A DNA stretch of 41,938 nucleotides. Source: an uncultured Clostridia bacterium. GTDB lineage: Bacteria; Bacillota; Clostridia; Christensenellales; CAG-917. The stretch spans positions 1-41,938 of the forward strand of contig CALVTH010000011.1 in the NCBI GenBank assembly GCA_944360115.1, given 5' to 3'. Positions 1 to 8,454 of this stretch are shown one piece after another (position 1 is the stretch's first letter; each line of letters begins with the position of its first letter). The position numbers and the translations under genes were made by a program. Under the pieces are notes generated by a model that did no database searches, was not told the origin of the DNA, and saw only the letters and a program-made list of their open reading frames with translations.

Positions 1-962
1 TCGAGCAGCATTTCCGCGGTCTTTGTGTGATGTTCGGGAGTCTCATCGAAAGTGGAATAGATGACCTCGCCGCGCACGGAGCGTTGCATATCCGTGACTT
101 CCTCGGGTCGCTCGTCGATGAGCAGGACGAAGAGGACAATGTCGGGATAATTCTCGGCAATGGACCCCGCAATCATTTTGAGCAAGGTGGTTTTGCCCGC
201 CTTGGGGGGCGAAACTATGATGCCTCTCTGCCCTTTGCCTATGGGTGCGACGAGGTCGATACAGCGTATTGCGTAATCGCGCGGACGGGACGGAATCTCC
301 AGACGCAGTCTCTCGTCGGGATAAATGGGCACGAGGTCGTCGAAAGAGGGGCGTCCGACGAGACGGGAGGCCTCCTCGCCGTTGACGGTGAGGACGGACA
401 TGACCGCCGCGGGTTTGCCCTCTTTCAGAATCTTGCAGGAAGCCTTGACATAGTCTCCCCTGCGCAGACCGAACTGCTTGATGACGGACGCGTGCACATA
501 GGCGTCCATTTCGTTGCACTCGCCGTTCTTTACGCGCAGGAATCCGTAGCCGTCGCCGCTGATTTCCAGAAAACCTTCCCTTATCTGTTCGGGAGCGTCG
601 GGGCGTTTGTCCTCGGCGAAAGCGGGTCTGCCGCCCTGTCCGAAACGGCTGACGGGACGGAATCCCGAGCCTTTGCCTTCGTGACGGACATAGCCGTCGG
701 AAGATGATTTCTTTTCCTCCGCGGCGGGCGCGGCGGGCGCGACTGCGGAAGAGACGGTTTCGGGGGCGTCGTCGCTCTTCCTGGGTCTGCCGCGACGGGG
801 CGCGACGGGGGGCGCCATTTCTCCCGAGGTGATTTTGAAAATGAGCTCTACGAGTTCGGCTTTGTTTTTCTTTGTGGGTGAAGACACCCCGACTTCTTTG
901 GCGATTTCGCGGATTTGGAAAATCCCGAGTTTGTGCAGTTCCTCACGGGTATAACCTGCCAT
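1..962 (-). CDS. rho: Transcription termination factor Rho (3' end cut by window edge)
   Basis: The frame is open from an ATG at 962 to the window edge (320 codons), so the C-terminus is missing. The start is preceded by AGGAGG at good spacing. In order: an N-terminal Rho helical domain (about residues 1-50, starting MAGYTREELHKLGI), a low-complexity Pro/Ala/charged linker (about 55-115), a cold-shock-like RNA-binding domain (EGFLEISGDGYGFLR, then YVHASVIKQFGLRRGDYV), and the start of the ATPase domain with Walker A PPKAGKTTLLK and the Rho-typical LLIDERPEEVTDM. Rho is a hexameric RNA helicase that ends transcription. It is third in a minus-strand set after prs and the MBL-fold hydrolase, with an 89-bp gap that holds a stem-loop. 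Recognition is secure; the Q-loop/R-loop half lies outside the window. Confidence 0.97.
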   Translation of the reverse strand, partial: MAGYTREELHKLGIFQIREIAKEVGVSSPTKKNKAELVELIFKITSGEMAPPVAPRRGRPRKSDDAPETVSSAVAPAAPAAEEKKSSSDGYVRHEGKGSGFRPVSRFGQGGRPAFAEDKRPDAPEQIREGFLEISGDGYGFLRVKNGECNEMDAYVHASVIKQFGLRRGDYVKASCKILKEGKPAAVMSVLTVNGEEASRLVGRPSFDDLVPIYPDERLRLEIPSRPRDYAIRCIDLVAPIGKGQRGIIVSPPKAGKTTLLKMIAGSIAENYPDIVLFVLLIDERPEEVTDMQRSVRGEVIYSTFDETPEHHTKTAEMLL

Positions 963-980
963 ATTTGCCTCCTATGGTCG

Positions 981-1006
981 TTCTCCGCCCCGTGTGGGGC
1001 GGAAAA
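981..1006 (-). promoter_or_regulatory. Stem-loop in the rho leader, next to its ribosome binding site
   Basis: Reading the minus strand, CCGCCCC and GGGGCGG pair around an ACAC loop, and the stem extends by T-A and wobble pairs to about 10 bp. It ends about 10 nt before the AGGAGG of rho and has no U-run after it, so it is not a normal intrinsic terminator. Either a transcription pause or a translation control element of rho is possible; both are inference. Confidence 0.4.
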
Positions 1007-1051
1007 CATATTTTTATGTAAGCGATGAATCTTCGGTAAAAGGACGACTTT

Positions 1052-1705
1052 TCAGTCGGTAAATCTTTCCAAAACAAAGACTTTGGTGCTCTCGCCGTCG
1101 AAATCGGCGCGATCGAATTCCACCGTGTCGGACTCCGTGTAAACGATGTCCTCGTCCTCGAACAAATCGAGAAATTCGTTCAGGCGGGCAATGTCGAAAT
1201 TGCAGTCTTTGGTCTTGTAATGCATGGGAATGACGACATCGGGCATGATGCGGTCGACAAATTCCTTGGCTTGCTCGGCGTCTATGGTGTAGGTGCCGCC
1301 GACGGGTATCATAAGCACATTGACGGGAGCAATGCTGTCGACGAGCATGGCGTTGCATTCCTCGCCGATGTCGCCCATGTGGCAGATGTCCACGCCGTCC
1401 ATGCGGAATTTGAAGACGAGATTGCCGCCGCGCCGCGCGCCGCCCTCGTTGTCGTGGTGGGTCTTGCGGGCGAGGATGTGCACTCCGCTGATGTCGTAGG
1501 CTCCCGAGTGCGTCAGCACTTCGGGGCTGCCCAGCACCTTTTCGGTGCAGTTGTGGTCCTTGTGGGGGTGGCTCACCGTGACGATGTCGGCTTTGACCTC
1601 GGGCATATCGTAGCCCACATACGAGTCATACGGGTCGGTCACAACCGTTGTTCCCGTGCTCTCTTCGAGACGGAACGATGAGTGCCCTAACCAGGTGATT
1701 TTCAC
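1052..1705 (-). CDS. MBL-fold metal-dependent hydrolase (UPF0173/YtkL-like)
   Basis: The protein has 217 aa and a GTG start at 1705, chosen because AAGGAGGAAAAA precedes it directly. It opens MKITWLGHSSFRLE, typical of the short beta-lactamase-fold hydrolases. The metal-binding motif is SHPHKDHN (H-x-H-x-D-H) near residue 46. Further ligands are seen in CHMGDIG and IPMHYK. The substrate of this family is not settled. The gene lies 10 bp after prs and is surely co-transcribed with it; no functional link to PRPP synthesis is evident from sequence. The C-terminal third (about residues 170-217) is rich in acidic residues. Confidence 0.88.
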   Translation of the reverse strand: MKITWLGHSSFRLEESTGTTVVTDPYDSYVGYDMPEVKADIVTVSHPHKDHNCTEKVLGSPEVLTHSGAYDISGVHILARKTHHDNEGGARRGGNLVFKFRMDGVDICHMGDIGEECNAMLVDSIAPVNVLMIPVGGTYTIDAEQAKEFVDRIMPDVVIPMHYKTKDCNFDIARLNEFLDLFEDEDIVYTESDTVEFDRADFDGESTKVFVLERFTD

Positions 1706-1715
1706 TTTTTCCTCC

Positions 1716-2870
1716 TTATTGCTTGCTTTCGAGGGACGAGACGAGCTGCTTTATCTTCTCGAAGGGGTCGAGGAGATTGGAGACGGCTTCGTTCAGGTTG
1801 CCTGCCGCGATGATGTATGCGAGATATTTGGACATATCCGCTTCGACAAACCATTCGCAGGATTTGAGTTCGGGAATTCTGTAGGCGAGATTGGTGCTGA
1901 TGACGGCGTCGAACAGCCCTTCTTCGTATGCCTTGTTGAATTTGTCCACGCCTTCGGTGAAGAGGGCGAATGTGGCGGAGAGGAAGACGCGCTGCGCGCC
2001 CTTTTCCTTGATTTCGCGCGCCAGTTTGATGACGCTGTCGCCCGTGGCAATCATATCGTCGGCGACAAACACATTCATGCCCATGACGGGGCTGCCGATG
2101 TACTCGTGCGCGATGATGGGATTCCTGCCGTTGACGACATTGGCGTAGTCGCGGCGTTTGTAGAACATACCGAGGTCGAGCCCGAGGACGGAAGCGTAAT
2201 ACACATTCCTGCCCATGGCGCCCTCGTCGGGAGATATGCACATGAGGCTGTTGCGGTCGAGCTTGACATCGGGGAAACGCCTGGTGAGCGCCTTGAGCAC
2301 CTGATATGTCGGGAAATAGTTGTCGAAGCCCATGAGCGGCACGGCGTTCTGCACGCGGGGATCGTGAGCGTCGAAGGTGATGATGTCCGACACACCCATG
2401 TCGTACAGCTCGTGGAGCATCATGGCGCAGTCGAGGGACTCGCGGCTGGCTCTCCTGTGCTGTCTGCCCGCGTAAAGCATGGGCATAACGACGGTGATTC
2501 GCTCGGGCTTTCCGCAGGCGGCGCAGATGATGCGCTTGAGATCGGCGAAATGCTCGTCGGGAGTCATCGGGATTTCTTTACCGAGGAAGTTGTAGGTGAC
2601 GCCGTGATTGGCGACATCGCAGATGATGAACAAATCCTTGCCGCGGACGGTCTCCATAATCATACCCTTGCCGTCGCCGTTGGTGAAACGGGGGCAGGTG
2701 GCGTCGATGATGAATGTGTCCTTTTTGAAGGAATTGTCGCCGTCTTTGGATTTGTACCATTCGACGAGATTCTTGTCGACAAGCTGGGTGAGTTCGCGTG
2801 CGCCGGGGGTTGCGATAAGCGCGAGAGGCGCTTTGGGACGGTTTTCCGCAAATGACAGTAAGGAAGTCAT
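1716..2870 (-). CDS. prs: Ribose-phosphate pyrophosphokinase, long clostridial-type
   Basis: This 384-aa protein makes PRPP from ribose 5-phosphate and ATP for nucleotide, NAD and histidine/tryptophan synthesis. The start is the ATG at 2870 with GGAGG 5 nt upstream; an upstream in-frame ATG at 2912 lacks a site. The PRPP-binding loop is VADDMIATGDS (about residue 255). The region equivalent to the metal/ribose site reads TFDAHDPRVQNAVPLMGFDN instead of the usual D-L-H-x-x-Q motif. At 384 aa it is about 70 aa longer than the classical ~315-aa enzyme, as in a divergent long form found in clostridia. It is first in the prs - MBL hydrolase - rho set. Confidence 0.92.
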   Translation of the reverse strand: MTSLLSFAENRPKAPLALIATPGARELTQLVDKNLVEWYKSKDGDNSFKKDTFIIDATCPRFTNGDGKGMIMETVRGKDLFIICDVANHGVTYNFLGKEIPMTPDEHFADLKRIICAACGKPERITVVMPMLYAGRQHRRASRESLDCAMMLHELYDMGVSDIITFDAHDPRVQNAVPLMGFDNYFPTYQVLKALTRRFPDVKLDRNSLMCISPDEGAMGRNVYYASVLGLDLGMFYKRRDYANVVNGRNPIIAHEYIGSPVMGMNVFVADDMIATGDSVIKLAREIKEKGAQRVFLSATFALFTEGVDKFNKAYEEGLFDAVISTNLAYRIPELKSCEWFVEADMSKYLAYIIAAGNLNEAVSNLLDPFEKIKQLVSSLESKQ

Positions 2871-2895
2871 GAGTTCCTCCGTAAATTCTGCTTTG

Positions 2896-2924
2896 AGTAT
2901 AACAAACGGCAAGAAAAATTACAA
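2896..2924 (-). promoter_or_regulatory. Promoter of prs
   Basis: On the minus strand TTGTAA (2924-2919), a 17-bp spacer and TATACT (2901-2896) form a sigma-A type promoter. The expected transcript start is near 2889, giving a leader of about 20 nt with the GGAGG site. Confidence 0.7.
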
Positions 2925-2972
2925 TAATTTTATTACACCATTTTAATTTTGCGTGCGTAGGCGAAATCTCCG

Positions 2973-3005
2973 CGCCGTTTCCGCCCCGCGGGGAGACAAA
3001 ACGGC
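2973..3005 (-). terminator. Possible weak terminator after hemW
   Basis: CGCCGTTT (2973-2980) pairs with AAACGGCG (2998-3005), with an inner CCCCGCGGGG palindrome. There is no proper U-run on the minus strand, so it may be only a pause or may be used from the other strand, where AAAATTTT follows. Confidence 0.3.
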
Positions 3006-3014
3006 GGAAAATTT

Positions 3015-4139
3015 TCACAATATTTCCGCAAGGACGGAATTCATCACGGCAAGTCCGTCGCGGGTCAGGCGCAGGCGTCCCTCCCCCGCGCTCTCGAAAA
3101 AGCGCGCGACTGCGGGGGTTATCCTGCCGCGCAAAATCTGTCCGTCCACGCCGCGCAAGGTGCGCAGCCCGAGCATAATCTCCTCGTCCTCGGCTTCGCG
3201 CCCTTCCACTCTTTCCTGCGACGCTCTCGGCAGGCTGTCGAAAGACTCCGCGCCCGCCGTGCCCGCGACATATTCCGCAAGCGAGCGCGGGTTGGACACG
3301 CGTATGCCGCGCGCCTTCGCGCTGTCCGCACTCTCGCCGAAAAAGGAATGAGCCGCCACGCCGAGACCGACATACTCCTCTCTCGTCCAGTATCCGAAGT
3401 TGTGTCGGCTCTCGTACCCCGTCCGCGCGAAATTGGACACTTCGTACCTGCCTAATCCCTTTGCCGCCAGCGCGTCCACCGCCGTCTCCAGCAATTCCGC
3501 CACCCCGTCGTCCGACGGCAACACCGTCTCGCCGCGCGCCGCGGAAAGCGTCAACGGCGTGCCCTCTTCGAGAGTGAGTTCGTAGACGGAAATGTGTTTG
3601 ACCAGCGCCGCCGCCGCGTTCAGTTCCCGCACGACGGCTTCGGGAGTGTCGAAAGGCAATCCTATTATGAAATCGCAGGAAACATTGTCGAAAACCTCGC
3701 CCGCAAGCCGCAATTTTTCAAGGGCTTCTTCCGCATTGTGCAGTCTGCCCGCCGCGACGAGATTGCGGTCGTCGAGGCTTTGCACCCCCATACTCACGCG
3801 GTTTATTCCCGCCGCGCGGTACGACTTCAGTTTGTCGCCGTCCGTACTTTCGGGGTTGACCTCGATTGTGATTTCCTCGGGAGAAAAGAGGGGAAACGCC
3901 GCGGCAAGGCTGTCGGTTATGTCCGCCGTTTCGTCACCGGAAAGGAGTGAGGGAGTGCCGCCGCCGATATACACGGTGTCTATGCGCCTGTCGCGGAATT
4001 TCTCTCCCGCAAGCCGTATTTCCTTTTTGAGCGCGGCGATATAGTCTCTCCTGCCCTCGGGAGAAACGCCAGCGTACGACGCGAAATCGCAGTACGCGCA
4101 TTTTCTTTTGCAAAACGGGATATGGATATAGATTTCCAT
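3015..4139 (-). CDS. hemW: HemW-like radical SAM protein (coproporphyrinogen III oxidase-like)
   Basis: This 374-aa protein belongs to the HemN/HemW radical SAM family. The start MEIYIHIPFC is the family's usual N-terminus; it lacks a strong ribosome binding site, and longer in-frame extensions run into unlikely sequence. The 4Fe-4S site is CKRKCAYCDF (C-x3-C-x2-C, residues 10-17), followed by IGGGTPSLL near residue 65 and VNPES. HemW proteins are heme chaperones and are often wrongly named HemN; the extra Cys of true HemN is absent. No heme synthesis gene is near. It follows lepA by 98 bp, a pairing common in Firmicutes. Confidence 0.9.
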   Translation of the reverse strand: MEIYIHIPFCKRKCAYCDFASYAGVSPEGRRDYIAALKKEIRLAGEKFRDRRIDTVYIGGGTPSLLSGDETADITDSLAAAFPLFSPEEITIEVNPESTDGDKLKSYRAAGINRVSMGVQSLDDRNLVAAGRLHNAEEALEKLRLAGEVFDNVSCDFIIGLPFDTPEAVVRELNAAAALVKHISVYELTLEEGTPLTLSAARGETVLPSDDGVAELLETAVDALAAKGLGRYEVSNFARTGYESRHNFGYWTREEYVGLGVAAHSFFGESADSAKARGIRVSNPRSLAEYVAGTAGAESFDSLPRASQERVEGREAEDEEIMLGLRTLRGVDGQILRGRITPAVARFFESAGEGRLRLTRDGLAVMNSVLAEIL

Positions 4140-4205
4140 AATCGGCAGGTCGCACGCGGATTCCGTGCGGTGGGGCAAACCGTTCCTTGACGCGCTCCCG
4201 TCGCG

Positions 4206-4226
4206 CCTACCCGACGCGGTGTCGGG
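4206..4226 (-). promoter_or_regulatory. Stem-loop between lepA and hemW
   Basis: TACCCGAC (4206-4213) and GTCGGGTA (4219-4226) are perfectly complementary around a 5-nt loop. No U-run follows on either strand. It may stabilise or process the lepA-hemW transcript. Confidence 0.35.
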
Positions 4227-4237
4227 TACGGGCGGGG

Positions 4238-6040
4238 TCAGTTGTCGTCGCCCACTTTGAGTATGCTGACAAAGGCTTCGCTGGGCACTTCGACGGAGCC
4301 CACGCGACGCATTCTCTTTTTGCCTTCCTTCTGTTTCTCGAGCAATTTCTTTTTGCGCGAGATGTCGCCGCCGTAGCACTTGGCAAGCACATCCTTGCGG
4401 AGCGCCTTGACAGTCTCGCGGGCGATGATTTTTCCGCCTATTGCCGCCTGTATGGGTATCTCGAAAAGCTGACGGGGAATGGCTTCCTTGAGTTTCTCGG
4501 CAATGCCGCGTCCTCTCGCGTACGCCCTGTCCTTGTGCACAATGAGGGAGAGCGCGTCACACATATCGCCGTTGATGAGCAGATCAAGACGCACGAGGTC
4601 GCTCTTCTCGTAGCCGTCGGCTTCGTAATCCAGAGACGCGTAACCGCGGGTGCGCGACTTCAGGCTGTCGAAGAAATCGTAAATTATTTCGTTGAGGGGC
4701 AGGCGGTAGGTCAGTTGCACGCGCGCCGTGTCGATGTAGGTCATGTCGACGAAAATGCCGCGCTTGTCCTGGCAAAGTTCCATGATCTGCCCCACATACT
4801 CCGGCGGCGTGTAGACGACCGCCTTGACCATAGGCTCCTCTATGCTGTCGATCTCGGTGGGAGACGGCAGATTGGTGGGGTTGTCCACGATGAGCTTCTC
4901 GCCGTTGGTCTTGGTGACATGATAGGACACCCCGGGCGCGGTGGTGATAAGGTCGAGGTCGAACTCGCGCTCGAGTCTCTCCTCTATTATCTCCATGTGC
5001 AACAGCCCCAGAAAACCGCAACGGAATCCGAAGCCGAGCGCCTTGCTGTTTTCGGGCTCGAAGGACAACGCGGCGTCGTTGAGCTGCAGTTTCAGAAGGG
5101 CTTCCTTGAGGTCGTTGTATTTGGCTCCGTCGGCGGGGTAAATGCCCGTATAGACCATCGGAGTGGCTTTTTTGTACCCTTTAAGTGGCGATTCGGTCGG
5201 TCTGTCGGCTCCGGTTATGGTATCTCCCACCGCCGTGTCCGACACATTTTTCACGCTGGCGGCGATATATCCCACCTCGCCCGCGGACAGCGACGACACG
5301 GGTTTCATGGACGGGGCGTAGACGCCCACTTCCACCACTTCGAACACCTTGCCCGTCGAACACATCTTTATGCGGTCGCCCGCCCTCACGGTGCCGTCCA
5401 TGATACGCACCATGGATATTGCCCCGCGGTAGTTGTCGTAATAACTGTCGAAAATGAGGGCTTTGAGAGGCGCGTCGGGGTCGCCCTTGGGGGGCGGCAG
5501 TTTCTCGACTATCTGCGCCAGCACATCGTCGATTCCGATACCCTCTTTCGCCGACACCTTCGGGCAACCCGAGGTGTCCAGCCCTATTATGTCCTCTATC
5601 TCCTTGCACACGCCTTCCACATCGGCGGAAGCGAGGTCGATTTTGTTGATGACGGGAAGAATTTCGAGGTCGTTGTCGAGGGCGAGATAGACATTGGACA
5701 GGGTCTGCGCTTCCACACCCTGCGTGGCGTCGACGACGAGCAACGCGCCCTCGCACGCGGCAAGCGAGCGCGATACCTCGTAGGTGAAGTCCACATGCCC
5801 CGGAGTGTCGATGAGATTGAACACATATTCGTCGTCGCCGTGGCGGTAAAACAGGCGGCAGGTCTGGAGTTTTATGGTGATACCGCGCTCCTTCTCGATG
5901 TCCATGTTGTCGAGAAGCTGTTCCTGCATTTCGCGCGCGGAAACGGTGCCCGTCTTTTCGATGAGCCTGTCCGCAAGCGTGCTCTTGCCGTGGTCGATGT
6001 GTGCTATGATGCAGAAATTGCGTATCTTGTCGAGACTCAA
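4238..6040 (-). CDS. lepA: Translation elongation factor 4 (LepA)
   Basis: The 600-aa length matches LepA. The start is a TTG at 6040 ([21 protein letters not shown]) behind GAGG at 5 nt; no ATG fits. The GTPase motifs are AHIDHGKST (G1), DTPGHVDF (G3) and NKIDLAS (G4), followed by the elongation factor domains and the LepA-specific C-terminal domain, which ends near [13 protein letters not shown]4 acts on stalled or mis-set ribosomes at the membrane. The leader has a hairpin at 6055-6069 (TCCCGC/GCGGGA) whose 3' arm includes a GGGAGG sequence, leaving the nearer GAGG free. It is first in the lepA-hemW pair. Confidence 0.97.
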   Translation of the reverse strand: MSLDKIRNFCIIAHIDHGKSTLADRLIEKTGTVSAREMQEQLLDNMDIEKERGITIKLQTCRLFYRHGDDEYVFNLIDTPGHVDFTYEVSRSLAACEGALLVVDATQGVEAQTLSNVYLALDNDLEILPVINKIDLASADVEGVCKEIEDIIGLDTSGCPKVSAKEGIGIDDVLAQIVEKLPPPKGDPDAPLKALIFDSYYDNYRGAISMVRIMDGTVRAGDRIKMCSTGKVFEVVEVGVYAPSMKPVSSLSAGEVGYIAASVKNVSDTAVGDTITGADRPTESPLKGYKKATPMVYTGIYPADGAKYNDLKEALLKLQLNDAALSFEPENSKALGFGFRCGFLGLLHMEIIEERLEREFDLDLITTAPGVSYHVTKTNGEKLIVDNPTNLPSPTEIDSIEEPMVKAVVYTPPEYVGQIMELCQDKRGIFVDMTYIDTARVQLTYRLPLNEIIYDFFDSLKSRTRGYASLDYEADGYEKSDLVRLDLLINGDMCDALSLIVHKDRAYARGRGIAEKLKEAIPRQLFEIPIQAAIGGKIIARETVKALRKDVLAKCYGGDISRKKKLLEKQKEGKKRMRRVGSVEVPSEAFVSILKVGDDN

Positions 6041-6083
6041 TGCGTCCTCGCCCCTCCCGCGGAGCGGGATTTTGCCGAAAGTG

Positions 6084-6112
6084 TTGACATTATTATAATC
6101 GGAATCTAAAAT
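6084..6112 (+). promoter_or_regulatory. Promoter of the glycerophosphodiesterase gene
   Basis: TTGACA (6084-6089), 17 bp, TAAAAT (6107-6112). The expected start is near 6119. It lies inside the lepA promoter on the other strand. Confidence 0.8.
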
Positions 6113-6120
6113 TATATCAA
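6092..6120 (-). promoter_or_regulatory. Promoter of lepA-hemW
   Basis: On the minus strand TTGATA (6120-6115), 17 bp, TATAAT (6097-6092). The expected start is near 6085. Its footprint overlaps the plus-strand promoter almost fully. Confidence 0.8.
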
Positions 6121-6150
6121 TCGAAATCGCACACAAGACGAGGATAAAGT

Positions 6151-6933
6151 ATGGATTTGGATTGGCTTCTCGGCGTCCCGATTGCCCACCGCGGTCTGCA
6201 CGACGACGAATTCCCCGAAAACAGCATGCCCGCTTTCGCCGCGGCAATCAAACACGGTTTCAACATAGAAATCGATGTTCATCTCACACGCGACGGCGCG
6301 CTGGTGGTCTTCCACGACGACACGCTCAAACGCGTGTGCGGAGTCGAAGGCAAAGTCAGGGATTTCACTCTCGACGAACTCAAGAAACTCCGCCTTGCCG
6401 ACACGCAGTACACCATTCCCACCTTCGAGGAATTCCTCGCCCTCGTCAACGGCAAAACGGGGATTTTGTGCGAAATCAAAGGACTGAATCCCTACGACAA
6501 TTCCATTGCCGAAGCCGTGTGCAAGCGCGTCGCAGAATACGACGGCAACATCGCGCTTCAATCTTTCAATTACGGCGCGGTGCGCTACTGCCGCCGTCAT
6601 TCCGACCGTCCCTGCGGTCAGCTTTGCACCTGGCAGGATATGCGCGGCAACAGCAAAGCCCGCATAATGGATTTCATGGGCAAGATGTGGATAAACCGCC
6701 TGTCCAAACCCCATTTCACCGCCTACGACATACGCTCCGCCGCAGACAACAAATACCTCGAACGCGTGCGCGAGAAAATGCCCGTGCTCGTGTGGACGGT
6801 CAACTCCCCCGAGAAACTCGACCTTGCGATGCAGGTCGCGGACAACATCATCTTCGAAGACATAGCGCCCGCCGTCGAAGAGCTGTATGCCGACCGTCTG
6901 GGCGCGCCCGCCGCGGAAGTCGCCCAAATCTGA
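6151..6933 (+). CDS. Glycerophosphodiester phosphodiesterase (GDPD family)
   Basis: This 260-aa TIM-barrel enzyme hydrolyses glycerophosphodiesters to glycerol 3-phosphate and an alcohol. The motifs are AHRG (H at about residue 13), PENS, the metal-binding [16 protein letters not shown] (second catalytic His), CEIKG and, near the end, VWTVNSPEK. There is no signal peptide or membrane segment, so it is cytoplasmic and of the UgpQ/GlpQ-like short type. GAGG precedes the ATG. It is a single-gene transcript bounded by its own promoter and a strong terminator. Confidence 0.93.
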   Translation: MDLDWLLGVPIAHRGLHDDEFPENSMPAFAAAIKHGFNIEIDVHLTRDGALVVFHDDTLKRVCGVEGKVRDFTLDELKKLRLADTQYTIPTFEEFLALVNGKTGILCEIKGLNPYDNSIAEAVCKRVAEYDGNIALQSFNYGAVRYCRRHSDRPCGQLCTWQDMRGNSKARIMDFMGKMWINRLSKPHFTAYDIRSAADNKYLERVREKMPVLVWTVNSPEKLDLAMQVADNIIFEDIAPAVEELYADRLGAPAAEVAQI

Positions 6934-6961
6934 CCGACCGCATCCGAAAAAAGACAAAACG

Positions 6962-6987
6962 AAAGCCCGCATCGTCTGCGGGCTTTT
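6962..6987. terminator. Bidirectional terminator
   Basis: AAAGCCCGCA and TGCGGGCTTT form a 10-bp stem with a TCGTC loop. It is followed by T-rich sequence on both strands (TTTTCC on plus, CGTTTTG on minus). It serves the glycerophosphodiesterase gene and the converging small gene at 7024-7257. Confidence 0.85.
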
Positions 6988-7023
6988 CCGTTGCGTGCGG
7001 CGTTTGCCGCAAAAGATGTTCCG

Positions 7024-7257
7024 TCAGGCGTTGGCTTTCTTCCACGCGTCGACCTTGGCTTTGGTCATGGACACGAGTTTCTCCTCTTTGTAGGGAGAGG
7101 CTTCGCCGCCGTTGGTGTAAAGGAAGTAGGTGCCGTCCTCTGCGACATAAAGGGTCTCCTCGTAACCTGCGGGGTCGCCGAAGCTGCCGCTCGTGACCTT
7201 CTTGACAACGCTCATTTCGATGGTGTCGTATTCTTTGCCTTTGAGAGTCTTTTTCAT
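7024..7257 (-). CDS. Small protein of unknown function, 77 aa
   Basis: I do not recognise this protein. The start ATG at 7257 has AGGAGG 6 nt upstream; longer frames upstream lack a site. It is hydrophilic and Lys-rich at both ends (begins MKKTLKGKEYDTIEMS, ends KVDAWKKANA), with a central Gly/Tyr/Thr-rich stretch (GYEETLYVAEDGTYFLYTNG) that looks like beta-hairpins. No Cys, no membrane segment and no signal peptide are seen. It has its own promoter and shares a terminator with the neighbouring gene, so it is a stand-alone transcript. Good promoter, ribosome site and codon use like its neighbours argue that it is real. Confidence 0.8.
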   Translation of the reverse strand: MKKTLKGKEYDTIEMSVVKKVTSGSFGDPAGYEETLYVAEDGTYFLYTNGGEASPYKEEKLVSMTKAKVDAWKKANA

Positions 7258-7304
7258 TGTATGCCTCCTGAAAATCTGTGTTGCGGATGATTTCCGTCGC
7301 GCAC

Positions 7305-7333
7305 AATATAGCACAACGACACACAAAAGGCAA
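7305..7333 (-). promoter_or_regulatory. Promoter of the 77-aa protein gene
   Basis: On the minus strand TTGCCT (7333-7328), 17 bp, TATATT (7310-7305) with TGC just before it (extended -10). The expected leader is about 41 nt. Confidence 0.7.
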
Positions 7334-7449
7334 ACATTTGAAAGGACAAATAACCCTTCGACAAAATATGCCGAAATCGCCTCGCGGCTTGTCCGAACCC
7401 CGAACTTCCGCCCTCGCACGGACGGGCTTGCGCCGTGTGAACGGACTGC

Positions 7450-7488
7450 GCTCTCGCCTGCGGACGGACGAAGCTCTCGCCTGCGGAC
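7450..7488 (+). repeat. Short direct repeat, two copies
   Basis: GCTCTCGCCTGCGGAC occurs at 7450-7465 and again at 7473-7488 (period 23). It lies in the 366-bp gene-free stretch 7258-7623, which otherwise holds the promoters at 7305-7333 and 7526-7554 and a structured leader. Nothing else is recognised in 7334-7449. Confidence 0.7.
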
Positions 7489-7525
7489 AAAAGGGCGCGC
7501 TCCCGCGGTCGCGCGGCTGTCGGCG

Positions 7526-7554
7526 TTGACAGCCCACGGACGAACGGTTATAAT
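7526..7554 (+). promoter_or_regulatory. Perfect consensus promoter of the acyltransferase gene
   Basis: TTGACA (7526-7531), 17 bp, TATAAT (7549-7554). The expected start is near 7561, giving a leader of about 63 nt that can fold into two mutually exclusive stems (GGCGCGG/CCGCGCC at 7565-7584 or GACGGC/GCCGTC at 7573-7587). Confidence 0.85.
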
Positions 7555-7623
7555 TTTTTCCGAGGGCGCGGCGACGGCCGCGCCGTCGAAACGGGCGCAA
7601 ACCGCGCCGCGACGAGAGGGAAA

Positions 7624-8454
7624 ATGAAGGCTCTGGAAACGCTGTGCAAATCAATCGGACTGCCCGACGAGGAGACCGCCTGCGCGCTCGCCGAAGCCGC
7701 AAAACACCCCGAGGAGACCGACGAACTGGCAAGAAAGATGCGCCGCGGTCGCTTGCGCGCGCTGAAAAAACGCTCCCCCGCGTTCAGACTTGCCGTCACT
7801 CTCAAAGCCGCCTTGCTTGCGCACGACGACTATGCGAAACTCGGCATACCCGAGGACATCTTCAACGATACATTTTCCGACATCGCCGTGTGGAGCGGCA
7901 ACGACCGCGAGCGTTACGGCGAAATCGGCGTGCGCAATATCATGTGGCTGTCGAAACACACCCGTCTCAGAATTTTCAAGATAGGTCGCCTGCAATACGA
8001 ATTCGGCACATTCGCTGCCCCGCCTTTCGGCGGCGCGGCGAACTTTTTCGACGCCCTGCCGCTTACTGGCAAAAAGGTGCTCAATCTCCACATACAGCAA
8101 GGCGTGCCGCTCTCTCCCGCGGCTTGCGACGAGTCCTTCGTGCGGGCAAAGCAATTCTTCGCGACATATTTCCCGCACTACCGTTACTCGGCGTTTGCTA
8201 TATGCAGTTGGGTGCTGAACCCCGCTCTTGCCGCCGTAATCGGCGAGGACAGCAATGTTGTGCGTTTCGGCAGGCGCTTCCGCCTGCTCGGCGCCTTCCC
8301 CGACACCGATATGAACGCGCGTCGGCTTTTCGGCTACGGCACCCCGCGCGACAGATACACAGGCGACAACGCTCTCCGCGCCTACGCCCTCGCGCGGCTG
8401 AACGGCGGCAAACCCCTGCTGTCCTATTTCGGCTATATACGCACCGAGCGGTGA
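7624..8454 (+). CDS. Acyltransferase-domain protein (NAT_N / GNAT_C-like, DUF5596 type)
   Basis: This 276-aa protein resembles the clostridial 'acyltransferase domain-containing' family: an N-terminal helical domain (about 1-110) and a GNAT-like C-terminal domain (about 115-275). The telling stretch is LHIQQGVPLSPAACDES followed by FFATYFPHYRYSAF and a CSWVLNPAL motif, close to the LHIPxGxPL...SWLLdP pattern of that family. No substrate is known. GAGAGGG precedes the ATG. The gene stands alone behind a perfect consensus promoter, so high expression is likely. The stop codon abuts a 50-bp tandem repeat. The family call is from memory of the motif and needs a profile search. Confidence 0.72.
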   Translation: MKALETLCKSIGLPDEETACALAEAAKHPEETDELARKMRRGRLRALKKRSPAFRLAVTLKAALLAHDDYAKLGIPEDIFNDTFSDIAVWSGNDRERYGEIGVRNIMWLSKHTRLRIFKIGRLQYEFGTFAAPPFGGAANFFDALPLTGKKVLNLHIQQGVPLSPAACDESFVRAKQFFATYFPHYRYSAFAICSWVLNPALAAVIGEDSNVVRFGRRFRLLGAFPDTDMNARRLFGYGTPRDRYTGDNALRAYALARLNGGKPLLSYFGYIRTER

